Assembly (NCBI GenBank): GCA_000310025.1 | Contig: FN649731.1 | Location: 902,823-966,822 of the forward strand | Length of the DNA: 64,000 nt | Direction of reading: 5' to 3' | Source: Ectocarpus siliculosus | Taxonomy: Eukaryota; Sar; Phaeophyceae; Ectocarpales; Ectocarpaceae | In this document: piece after piece, positions 24,231 through 36,300 of the stretch | How the letters are laid out: the number at the start of each line of letters is the position of its first letter | Numbering within the stretch: the first letter of the stretch is position 1 | Program-made: the position numbers and the translations under genes | Notes under the pieces: generated by a model | Databases searched by the model: none | What the model was told of the DNA's origin: nothing | What the model saw: the letters and a program-made list of their open reading frames with translations, nothing else

Positions 24231-25990
24231 GTGCGTGCTCTCAATTCCGCATCTCGTCAACGCTGAGACCCCACACGACGCTTTTCCCGAGAAGCGGCGG
24301 CACTCTCGACGTGTCTTTCTCGGGTCGACGCGTTTGTTGTACTGCCTCGGCCGGTTCTGTGGCTACTCGACTCGGGGTCCGCGAGCTGTGTGGCCGACTG
24401 GGCTTGATGTCCTCTAGCGGTCGCCCCCCGCAACGGATGTATTCTTTGCACAGCTTGGTGCTGGCATGGCAAGCGCGCCCCGGCCCACCGTTAGGTGCCA
24501 ACAGGGCCAGTCTCGGACTAAGTAGCCTCCCCCCCCCATCTTTGCTCCCCCCTCCTCCCTCATTGTCTCTCTCTCTCTCCCTCTCCCTTGCCTATCTCTG
24601 CATACTAATTCGCACACACCGAAAGAGACGGGGGAAGGAAATCTTTCCGGTTGAGAAGCGGGGAGGAACCAAGCCGGTCGGGCAGGTCACATCATCACAT
24701 CATCACACGGACGGAGGGAGGCGACCCTTCAGAGCATGAGCAACGAACAGCAGCATGCGTATGTAGTCCATACGGTGAGTTTCCCATCTGTGCCGCATGT
24801 ACCGTCTACTGCTGTAGTCTATCTGTGTACCCACCTGCCTCGCGCAACCCTCTCAGCACAGCAACACACCAGACAGAAACTGCTGTAGTGCGAGGAGGAG
24901 TAAGGGGGCGGGGGAGATGAGGAGGAAGCGGCATTTTCGCCAGAAAAAAAGAAACCATGAAAAATAAAAAGGCCATGATTATTGTAGTTGATAGTGGGTA
25001 GAGAGAGACGCGGACGAACTTTCTGTCTTGGTCCTTCTCTCTGCCTTCCTTTGCAAGAGACAGCAGACAGAGGAAAATCTCGGCTCTGGGCGAAACCCCC
25101 ACAGCAAGGAATTTTGAAAGAACGACGCTCCGGCTCGATCGATTGTCCGCTGGCCAGCGGTCAGCCCAGCAGGTGTGGACACGATACATCTGTGTCATGG
25201 ACACGAAACATCAACAACAGCAGCATGTTGGCTTCAACATTTCAAAGTTTCGAAGTTCGAACGCTTTGTTGCAGCTTCGCAGCTAAAATGATTGAATTAC
25301 TTCTCGCCATCACCGAAGGCAACACCAGTTCAGCGCACGCACGACAGAGAATCTCCGTGTCTCCGTGGGAGACAACGAAAATAAAAACCTTGGAATCCAA
25401 GATATTTGGAGTGCCAGCGGCGGCGATGTTTTGGCTCGGGAGTCGAGGAACATAAACTAGATTATAGCAGAGCAACGCAGCAGCCTTGTACCATCGTCTT
25501 GGCGGCCTACCTCCCTCGCAGCCTCGTTGATTGGCGACCAAGCCGTGGGTAGGGACGGCTATCTGGCCCAGCTCTTGTTCACCTTCTTCGTTAACTACGG
25601 CGGAATGGCGGGTACTGCTGTAGAAGGAAGGGGGATGAGCATCGCGCGCGACGCTCCCGTGAGCTCACTGTGTGTGTTATTTGTGCAAAAAGATTTATAC
25701 CGAAGCGGAATGGGTGATGCCGCGTCGAACCCGCCAACTTTTTTGCCCCTGCCACCAGGCACGCCACAAATGTGGCAAGGATCTGGCGGCAAGCGACCCT
25801 GCTATGCTACCTCAACTCTAATCTTTCTTCTTTAGTGTACCAGCTGATCTGCTTGCGATGCTTGCGTCTCCGTCGTGTTTGTAGACATCCGTGTCTCGAG
25901 CTAGTCTATACGTACCTACCTCGCGCTTGCTCCCCTGAGGCGATCTCATCATCTGGCAACCATGTCCAAGGAGCGGAAAGAGTATGTGTA
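24231..25990. other. Non-genic stretch, nothing supported
   Basis: ORFs are short and biased by CT-rich and C-rich runs (about 24,525-24,600). Two short ATG-led frames (24,735 and 25,961) begin with peptides loosely alike, but neither leads to a gene. Confidence 0.45.
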
Positions 25991-25992
25991 CA

Positions 25993-27895
25993 AGAAGTTC
26001 ACACATACATGAGATACGGTATGAGTGCTATTGTAGTGGAATCATCATGTCAATGATTTGGCGATTTGAAATTTTAACTCGTCGCACATATATGGTGTAT
26101 TCAAATCCTAGCTCACGCTTTCAAGTCTTCGCAGGGCTCTAGGGGAACTTTCACACACGCGCGCGCCCTTGGTTGCCATTTTCGATATTGTCGCCCTGTT
26201 CCAGGGACCTTGAGTTTACCCGTTGGCATTGACCGACATAATTTTCATTGGTACCGCTGTTAGCACTGTCGCAACCAATAAGTACACAGGTGATGAGTGA
26301 CAAGCCATGCACCGGAAACGCATCCATCTATGCATGCATACACGGTTTGAGGCGTAGCGCCTGAACTCAAAGAATGAATGATAGCAGCCGAAGCACATAA
26401 ATACATTCATGTTCACTCCGTCGCTCATACACAACTCGAAGTGGGGCTCAAAATCGAATCAAATCGAATCAAGTCGAATGTTCCGTAGTCTAAGAATGGT
26501 ACGGAGATCACAGCCTTACCTTGGTGTATCGCCTAAGTATCTGACCCTTCCTTGTCGTGTCCGTCGAGGTTGATCCTGTCACACTTCCAGAGCGGATGGA
26601 TGTGGTGTCAATGGTGACGGCATTCTTTGCTGCATATCAACGTGGGGTTCGTTGTGTAAACGTTGGAGGCTCCGCTGTGAACTGAGCGCGGCCACGCGAA
26701 TGGAGGTCGGCCGTGCTAGAGAAACACGTGAGAAAGATGTGTACAACAATAATAATAGTCTACGAAGGAGGTGGTCTATCGTCGTAGGTAGTTCGAACAA
26801 AATCTTGACCCTTTGTATTGTGAAACGGACAATAATTGAATTGGTTCCGCCCGACCAGCAGACAATGTTGTGGAACGGGATAACTATGTACAAAGATCTG
26901 TGAGGCGGTACAGTAGTACCATCTTAGAGGTGTGGCGGTTCAGTTGCCTGGGGTCCTGGAGTGGTCTCAAGCTTCATATTTTCACCGCGTTTGTATCACG
27001 CGTTGGAGGTGTATGTGTGTCGCCTGACTCAAGTGTAAGGGTCGATCTTGACGACGTACTGTATGCCCACACATTGCACCATTTACTCTGCGAAACGATC
27101 GAACATGTTCGCGCCCTCGCGGATCCCAGATGTTTGACTGACGGGCCTACATGTGTGTTCACCTCTCCAACCCTGGCCCACCAGGACGATTTAGGTGGCC
27201 TTTGAGGACGGTACACAAAGCGCAGGTTGGCCGAAACGGTCGGCAACTATCATTCATTGTGTGCCCTTGATGATGCCGCGGTGATCTTGTCAAAACTTGA
27301 GCCTCCTATTCTTGAAAGGCGTGTCTGTTGTCGAATTTCAGTCCCGTTCTGCTCTCATAGGAGGGACGTGGGGGGCGCTTGATAACCCTATGGTGGCGAA
27401 GGGGCCACGCAAACGCTTTCCAGTTTCCAGCAGCCGTGGTTTCCTTGGGCAAGGTCATCACCCGACAGTCAAACGGCTCATGAGAATGTTGATCAGAAAA
27501 CACCTACGACAGCGGTTAAAATTGCGCGTTGGGATGTGAAACACTTGTATTACCGCAAATGCGACCCCACCCCATATGTGGTTGCGCCAGTTCCTCAGAA
27601 AAATGACAAATTTGAACGCGGCATGCCAGAAACGACAATCCTCCCTGAAAAAAAAAACAACTGGTACCAATCAAGGGGCGCACTCCCAACGGGACAACCG
27701 ACCAGACTACCTTGGGAGTCACTCTACAGCTAGAAAGAGAAGAGTACAATCCTTACTTGTTCTGTCGTAAGTGGGACCCGAAGTGGGACGGGCACGTGAT
27801 ATTCGACTCGCCAACCTATTGGTGCGTGCGCGAGGCCGGTTGGCTCTTTTCCTCTTTGGCGCAACGAAGATGCCAGAGTCCAACCCCGAGGTATT
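25993..27895 (+). repeat. Dispersed repeat R4, 1.9 kb (left copy)
   Basis: Near full-length inverted match to 50,757-52,682, perhaps 90-95 percent identical by eye. The left end is near TTCACACATACATGAGATA and the right end near AGAGTCCAACCCCGAG. No terminal inverted repeats or target-site duplications were found. Short open frames are kept in both copies: 65 codons (27,306-27,503) and 90 codons (26,974-27,246) on the minus strand, and an 80-codon frame ending at 27,205 on the plus strand. None is recognisable. It includes a T-rich/CGCTAAC unit near 26,190-26,290 related to the small repeats in the RMND5 intron. Confidence 0.9.
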
Positions 27896-28854
27896 GGGAC
27901 GAAATCATGGGGCATGCACAATAATCAGCTACGCCCGTCGGCTATCTTGCACAAACCATCCCTTACCGCCCTGACATCAAATAAATCGGGGGATTTTTCG
28001 ACCACTGGATAAAGCTATGCTACCACCTAATACCAGCGGGGGCCACAGTTAGTCACACTACCCGCAAGCACACAAAATCGCAAAATCAAGGCTGCAGACA
28101 CCGTCCTGAAAAAACAAACAAGACAACTTATCTAGTCATTGTCCTAGGGTTTGAGCTGCTGATCACGAACCCAGCTTGGGAGAGCTTACGGAGTCGCGGC
28201 AATTAGTCAGAAAACGCTAGATGGAAGTAGAGCTTCCCGTCTCCGCTGAAGCACCAGGTTGCGTGCCTTGGGAGAAAATCTGCATAGGCGAGGAGGGCAG
28301 GGGGGAGACAGATGGGTCGAGGCAACGGAGGATTGACTAGGACCGAGACGGATTTGGTGCCGTTGGATCATGGATCGATAGAAAGAAGGTGACATCTTAC
28401 CAACATACAAAATGATGCAGGTTGCACGCTTCTGTGCCCGTGCGTCACTGTTGCCGCGCAAAATCCACAAACTACAAGGACACGGCACGAAAATCGCACG
28501 TGAGATTCTGGATTCATACAGAGGTCGACCCGTGCCTTCGATGGAGTCTCTATATGCATGCTTACGCAGCTGCCATTTCGGGTGTGAAAAAATAGTTCCT
28601 CTTTCTTTGGCGGGGTTGCAACAATTGCCCCATGAGCCGCGTGGGTGTACCGAACCACTCACGAGCACAATCAGGATCGCACTCGGGAAGGGGGTCAAAA
28701 GGAGCATGAGCAGGGTTGGGGGCAATTTAGCGACCCCCTGCTTAGCGAGATACCCTGAATTGCTACCACAACATCGCGTGGCACCTGCGCACCCCGCCAC
28801 ACCCGCAGTAGCGACCCGACCTCAATGGCAACCAGATTTCCTCAGGAACACTAC
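27896..28854. other. 3' flank of MTHFR, nothing supported
   Basis: A 148-codon plus-strand ORF (28,412-28,858) lies here. It has no domain, shows no exon-like composition and runs into the MTHFR stop region, so I treat it as chance. Confidence 0.5.
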
Positions 28855-30365
28855 CTAGGAGGCCGCTAAACCCGGACCCGCCACTGCTGCAGCCAGCGTT
28901 ATCTTTACCTCCCAGAGGTTGCCGTCGATGAAGTTGTTGTCCACCACGGCCACGAGGTAGTACGAGTCGTGAATGTCGTGCAGCAGCTCCGCGCTCTTGG
29001 ACTCATCGTCGTAGAGAGACGCCCACAGGTCCACCCACAGCCGGAACGCCTCCCCCTTCCACACCTGGCACAGCACACACGCGAACAAACATCCAAAAAA
29101 GTGTTCGTGTTTCAAAATCCCGCTACAAGACTGGCGTCTTTTCATGGGTTAGCCGGTTAGCGCGGTGGACGCCAAATATGGAAACACACAAACATCCGGG
29201 CCACACACAGAGTTACACCCAACAGCGAGCGCACGTTTAACGTCATAGTGACCATACAAATATACTGCTGCTGCTGCTGCTGCTGCTGGTGCTGGTGCTG
29301 GTGGCGGAGCCTCGGAGCGATAGACTCGGCACCACCAGAGGCGGAACTAGAAAAAAAGCAAGCAACCCGTCGCGCGTAACCGTACACGGCTAAAACTCTC
29401 ACAGCCGAAACGCTTGGCCCATTTTTACACACCATCATCCGTGGTACACAAACACAGTAGCAGTAGGCGAACGTTCAAAGTACAAAACGCTCCGACGAGA
29501 ACGTGAGCGACCAAGATACCAACATATGAGCCAGAAAAGAAAACGCAAGAGCGCCAGGACAAGAGCCAATCAACACCAGAACGAGACAACATAGCGTGGC
29601 GCGTACACAACACACGTCCACTTCAGTCGACCCGCACAAGCCGGAACCAACCTCTCACCATGTACGTTTCCGGGTCGAAGACAGTCGGCTGCTGCACCTC
29701 CCGGTTGGGGAACACGCCCCATGACAGCGCCGTGGTGCCCTTGACCCCCCTTGATCGAGTGCGCCCCTTGACGTCAACCTTCAGATTGATTGATGTTTGG
29801 CACCACAACGGAAGAAGAAGCAGACAATGACGGAGAGAACGGGCTTGTAACTGTGAAAACAGCACACGCTGCGGCGAGAACGGTGCCAACTACTTCCGAC
29901 GGGGTAGGTGTGACAGAGGTGAACGAGAAACGTCAGTAAGATTAATCGATTCGCTTGCGGGTTGCCGCAAAAAAATAATTCAAGTGTATAATGATGGGAT
30001 AAAATACGTTAACTAGTGGAATGACTATTTCGGGGGTTGATTCCACCTGAAACAGCAAGAGAGGCAGAGAAAAAAAACAGAAGCAAGAGGGAGGGGGGAC
30101 TCTCCGATATTCCGGGGCCTCTCTTCGCTATCCCGCTGCACAAACAAATCAAGTGGGTCACTGCAGTTCTTTCGGCCTTCCTATGAAATCCGACATCATC
30201 TTGTTCCGGTGTTCTGCGATCAGCGATATTCTATACAAGTTTTGTCCGGTCGGAAGAAACGAAAAACAGCGGATGGATACCTACCAGAGCCGAAAGGAAT
30301 TTGTTAGGTGTCAGCAAGTAGTGCGAGATGCATTACTGTCTTCCGACGAACGGGAACGAACGTCA

Positions 30366-30396
<31 letters not shown>

Positions 30397-33300
30397 CAGC
30401 CTACCGCGTAGTAGTTCAGCTCCGGCCGAGACGCGCACGCCTCCAGAACCTCATCCAACAACGCCTCCGACGTGAAGAACTCCACGTAAGCCTTTTGGTA
30501 GACCCGACCCCCTGCCCCGCCCCACCCGAACACAGGGTGGTCGCTCGGCGCTGCGTTTACAGCCGGCTTCGCGTTCGCGGCGAAACCAAGAAGAACGTCA
30601 AGAAAAAAACAACAAGCGTACGAGGAGATAACGCAAGGCGTGGAGGCCGGGGGAAGAAGAAGTGAGGATGAAGGCCAGAGGGGGGGGGGAATAAGGAATG
30701 GAATCGGATACATCCCACAAGGTTAAAAAAAGGTGAGTACGCGCAAGAATCAGGTCTTCAGAACTATCGACTGTGAGGGTTGTCGGCAGTTACCCCCCAA
30801 CAAAAACAAGTCGCATGCACTAACCGTGCTCTTGACGATGGCGTAGAAAGTCTCTGGGGGGTCGGTCGATGGATACCACTCTAACGACCCGCGCTCTCTC
30901 TCCCATCAGCGCCTGTTTGCTGGTGATGTCGGCAAGCATTTTATGGTTGGCTCGCCTCTGCAAACACAGCTAAAGATACGCCCCCCCCCCGCCATCGGGG
31001 TTGGGTTTTCGTCACATGGCAACGACGTTGTAAAACAAGCTGCCCCCCCCGGTGTTTGCCATCGGGGTTGGGTTATCGTCGCTTGGCAAAGACGTTGTGA
31101 AACAAACGCCCCCCTCGGTGTTTGCCATCGGGGTTGGGTTTTCGTCGCTTGGCAACGACGTTGTAAAAAAAGACAATCACTTCGTGAGCTCAACAACCAG
31201 GGTACCGTGTTTTTTTTCACCTCTGTGTTTTTTTTTAGGTAACTGTGAATGGTGGTCGAGTCGATTATGTTGTGCGGGGTCGAGAACCCTCACTCCGCGC
31301 AAAGGGGGATGATCGCACCACGTTGTGTTGAATTGGTCAAGCATCCTGGAGGCAGTTACACAGCAGTGCTTCCAACTCTCTCAGGAAGTGAATGCACCAG
31401 AAAATAAAGTAAGTCATACGCAGCTGTCATCCGTACGCAAGGCAGTAAGCAATAGATGCCGAACACCCTTAGCAGATGCGATGCAGCGCATCCTTCATGC
31501 GACTCGCCGAATACCTCATGGCTCTTCGCGCTTGGTGATGTGAGAGCCTGGTCCGGTGAGAACCCGGCGTGCTCCGTCCCGGCTTTGTAGGGATGCGAGG
31601 TCAATGGTCGAACGACTACGGCATGCACGACTATGAGTACACCCCCCCCCCCCCCTCGCCCCCGACGTCTTTCGCAGCTCTTCACCTTCACCAATCACAC
31701 CTGGCTGTTGATGGTGAGGAAACCTCTGCGGTTTATCACCGCCAGCTCCTTCCCGATCGTGCTGGACTCCTGCTGCAGGCTAACCTCGCACCACGGCTTC
31801 CTCGAGACAAACGGGGAATGCGGGCGTGCGGAAGCAGGCGAATGTGGGGAAGCGGGATTACACCCCCAAGTCTTCATCCAATTTACCCTTCATCCAATCA
31901 AACCCCAGAACAGCAACTCAGAACAGCAACTCAGCAATCAACCAGACCAAAATCAGCCGTTTAATTTTCATGCTGTCGGCACATGTAGCAGATACGGCAT
32001 ACGTACACTCCACCACCTTTTGGTTGTTGAGAAAAAAGCACCCGAAGCACGTGACAACCCCCGCGTGGTCTGGTCTGGTTGGTGAGGCGAAGCCTGGTGG
32101 CACTTCGGCCGATGGTGAGTGCCATACCCCAGCTACAACACGTCTCGTGCACATGCCCCCCCCTCTCAAGAAAAAGAAACGAGCGCCGCCAACGCAAGGC
32201 GTTGAGCTATCTTCCAGCGTGGGCCTTGGGAGACCAAGCATCTACAATAGTCTTGCGCTCTCAGGGTGCCACTCGCTGCGAGCGGGTTCTCGCGGGCAGT
32301 CGACACTGCATTTAGGCACAGACATATGTATTACAGGCGCACGCACGGGGAAGGAAGAACCGGCGATTATATTCTTTCTCACCAGCTTCGGGATCTTTCC
32401 TTCGATGTAGGAGGCGAAGGTCTCGAAGATCTCCCCCGGGACGATCGGCGCCTCCCCCCACATGGCCTTGCGGTCCTCCCGGCTGCCCACCAGGGGACGG
32501 AAGAAGTGGGTGTCGCTGAGCTCTCCGAACGCAGGGCTCCTGATAGCGACACACAGCGTGAAAGGTGGTTAAGGGCGGGGAGGAAGCAAGCAAAGCGGAA
32601 GGAGGGAGAGGGAAAACATTACTATTCACATGGGTCGTTGGCAGCATGCGAAAAGCGCGATACACAAGCAGGCGTTGTGAACGGCGGGCGCGACAAAAGA
32701 CTTGACGAGAACTAGAACAACCTTGAGAGGCACTACCAGCAATGACGACGGAGGCGGCGACCAAGGAGGTGAAAACTTTAGACAGCGAACAAGCGAAGGA
32801 CCAATATCAACACGACATCCGCAGCACGGCAGAGAATGACCCTCCTGCCTCTACATTCATCGAAAATAGAGCCAAGCAAGACAATACTCGACCATGATTC
32901 TTGTGTTGGAGTGAGCCGCGGCAACGCCAAGCCGAACACCTGCCCAGCGTGGTATCGTACACGCCTACATACCTCTGGTACCCATCATACATGATGCCGC
33001 TAGAGGCAACTGGCGGCATAACACGGTGTAGCGAAAGGGACGCGATGATACAGGGAGTCTCAAGTCGCGAGCATGTCGACCATTGTCGATATGAGCGGTG
33101 TTGCGGGCTTCATGTGTACCTGCCATCCCCCCATCTCCCGTTGGGGTACTCGTCCCAGACCTCCGTGCGTGCCAGGTAGCTCCGCGGCCGGTTCGCCCAG
33201 TTGATGGGTCTATCGTTGTGTCAAACGATCGGACAAGAAGAAGATCAGTTGTCGTAAACAACACAACATCAACTACCGCAGCAGCGGCGGCAGCAAACAA

Positions 33301-36300
33301 CAGGCACCACCACGGCAACACCCCTTAGCAGCAGCAAAATATCAACACCACCACCGCTACCAACGACACCAGCAACAGCAGCAGCAGAAGAGCAACAAGC
33401 AACCGTCGGTGAGCTCTGTGGAGCAACACAAAAAACAAAAATCATGCAAATGGAGAGCGCACGAGCCCAATACTTTGGGCGGCACCGGCGGTGATGACGA
33501 CACGACGGCAGAGAAAAGCGCCAAAGACCAGAATTCACCAACAAGAGTTAATCCCCACCACATTTCTGTTTCGACCTCATGAAAGGCAACGGCATCCTCC
33601 GAAATCTCCAACCACTAGCAAATACGCAAGTGCCCGACCCGAAAATCTTTCACGCCCGGTGCCCCAACAGCCGCACGGACTTCTGCCCACCAACCCCTCG
33701 CGTCTGCGGCAAACACCACCCCCTTTGGCTGTAGTTATATCTCGAACGGGTAGTCTTTCTTTCACTGTATGATTGTATATTCTCTAAAAAACAAGCGTAG
33801 AACAACAAAGACGTGGCGCAACAGAGAGCAGAAAAACAGTGGCAGCGGTTTACCGCACCCACTGATGTTGGGATTACACCAGGCGGCAGCGGCACAAACC
33901 TGACGTCCTCCGCCGCCCGCTTCGACAGCGCCGACGCTCTCCAGGGATACATGCGCCGCGTCGCCGCCGTCTCCGTATACCTCAACCCGTCCAGGATAAG
34001 TCGCACCGATCGCTCCAAGTTCAGCGTGTAGAAATGCAAGCCTACCAGCACACGCGTGATAGGAACAGTGCGGGGGGGAGGGTACTCACGAAAACGCATG
34101 CCGAAGTTGTTGGACCACTGGCCTCGCATCCCTACAATGCCGGGACGGAGTGATATGAGGAACGGGGGGGGGGGGGACTCTGATGTTTTGCATACCTTAG
34201 CGGTTAGACCATTCATCACGCGTCCTCGAGAGGACGGAGGATTGTTCCCACAGGACCGATCACTGATGGCCAATCCTTCCTTCCTGCTTTGCCAGAGGTG
34301 CCTCCAAAATGCCTTCCCTAGTCTATCTATCCTACCTATATATCACTTCCTGCCTTTTCAACCCACTTCCTATTCCCCAGTACAGGAACTGGGGGGTGTA
34401 CTCATAGTCGTGCATGCCGTAGTCGTTAGACCATTGACCTCGCATCCCTACAAAGCCGGGACGGAGCACGCCGGGTTCTCACCGGGCCAGGCTCTCACGT
34501 CACCAAGCGCGAAGCGCCGTGAGGTATTCGCCGAGTCGCATGAAGGATGCGCTGCATCCTGCTAAGGGTGTTCGGCATCTTGTGCTTACTGCCTTGCGTA
34601 CGGATGACAGCTGCGTATGACTTAATTTATTTTCTGGTGCTTTCACTTCCAGAGACAGTTGTAAGCACTGTGTAACTGCCTCGAGGATGCTTGACCAATT
34701 TAACACAACGTGGTGCGATCATCCCCTTTTGCGCGGAGTGAGGGTTCTCGATCCCGCACAACATAATCTACTCGACCGTCATTATGGTTACCGCAAAAGC
34801 AAAAAGAAACCAAAGGCAAAAAAAAAGCATTAACCTGGTTGCCGAGTTCACGAAGTGAACTGGCTTTTTTTACAACGTCGTTGCCAAGCGACGAAAACCC
34901 AACCCCGATGGCAAACACCGAAGACCGGGGAGAGGGGGGGGGGGGGGGGGTTGAATGGGCACGTGTCCGCCGTTGTGCGTGCACCAGGGTAGCTCGCGTA
35001 GAGAGTTTTTCAGGAGGAGATGTCGGTGAAACCATCGTGTCGTGCAGGACGGAAAATATACCGCAACGGCGATCTCCTCGCAGAAAACCCAAAGCTCATA
35101 GCGGGGGATGGCGCAACCGAGACAAATCCGACATTCACGCCGAGATGGATCGAGGTACAGAAGTCATCCTACACGGACTATAACCACCGCTACCTTTTAA
35201 CAACGCCTAATACCGCTTCAAGCGGTGTGCTGATCGGCCGGCGCTGTGGCTGCTGGTGCTGCAGCCCTTTCAATCACACGAGCAGCAAAGAGTTGCCGTT
35301 GCTGTGCGGCAAAGGCATCGGCATGTCGAACCTACGTACCACCCTCCACATCAACAGCCAAGGGGTTAAGCATCAGTTTCCGCCGCAACCTACCCGCTTC
35401 AGCACCACCCCTACCCGTGTGTTCCGCGGCCAATAAAGAAATACCCCCAAATCACAAAGCAAACAACACAGCCAGTCGCCGCCGCCACAGGTAGATACTA
35501 CGTTTGCTGCTGCGAGACGAACGAACTCACCGGGAGTGCCCGCCTCCGTCAGCGCCTTGCACATGCGGATGCCGAGGTCTACACCGTAGTCCTTCACGGC
35601 ATCGTCGTCGCTCGTGATTGGCTTCAGCGCCTCCCGCACGTCGGAGGGCACGCGGGTCTCGCAGAAGTCGGTCATGCGGGCGAACGCGTTGTAGTTCTGC
35701 ACGGATGGGGCGCCGCGGAAGAGAGTGGGAGGGGCGCGGGGGGGCTCAGTGCTAAGACGTGTAGTGATGGATACGCCATTCCCCACTTATGCTATTTGTT
35801 TTTTCCTTTTTCGATGCTCCTTTCACAAGTTGAACATATGATATCCTTGAAGCATGTATAGTTTCCAGTTATGCTCGAAAATGATTCCATTTTCTGTCGG
35901 TATGTATGCTCGTGTTTTGGCCAATTTGGCGTATTATGCCTAATAATGCTCCTCGCGCTTAAAGCCGACTTCCAAAAGCAACGCGAGCACAATGGGAAAC
36001 GGGCCTAGCTAGTGATACAGCTCATCTTTCCATGCATGCATCCAAGTGCGTAGCCACAAAAAAAACACGAACTTGTAATGGCACGTGGGTGCGCGTGGGC
36101 TGCGGAGGTATCTCAGCTCCATTTGCACTGCGCTAGAAGCAAAATCTACCTAGCACGAACTGATTGTCCACCATGCCGAGCGCGCTGCACCGTACGGGCC
36201 CGCAGAATGAAATGTCAAAATCAATTTCAGGCTCACTTTCTCATTTCATCGCCACACAACGTCGAGTGCTTGTTGCATTATAGTACAGTTTAGTACAGAA

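Noticed and set aside
25961-26010. Short ATG frame starting MSKERKEYVYKK, resembling a 14-3-3 N-terminus
   Set aside because: Ends after about 16 codons with no following 14-3-3 exon. The likeness is too short to mean anything.
28412-28858. 148-codon plus-strand ORF next to the MTHFR stop
   Set aside because: No domain, no exon-like composition; consistent with chance.
30153-30665. 170-codon plus-strand ORF with a glutamine run
   Set aside because: Antisense to the MTHFR exon at 30,405-30,566. The Gln run is the intronic CAA repeat.
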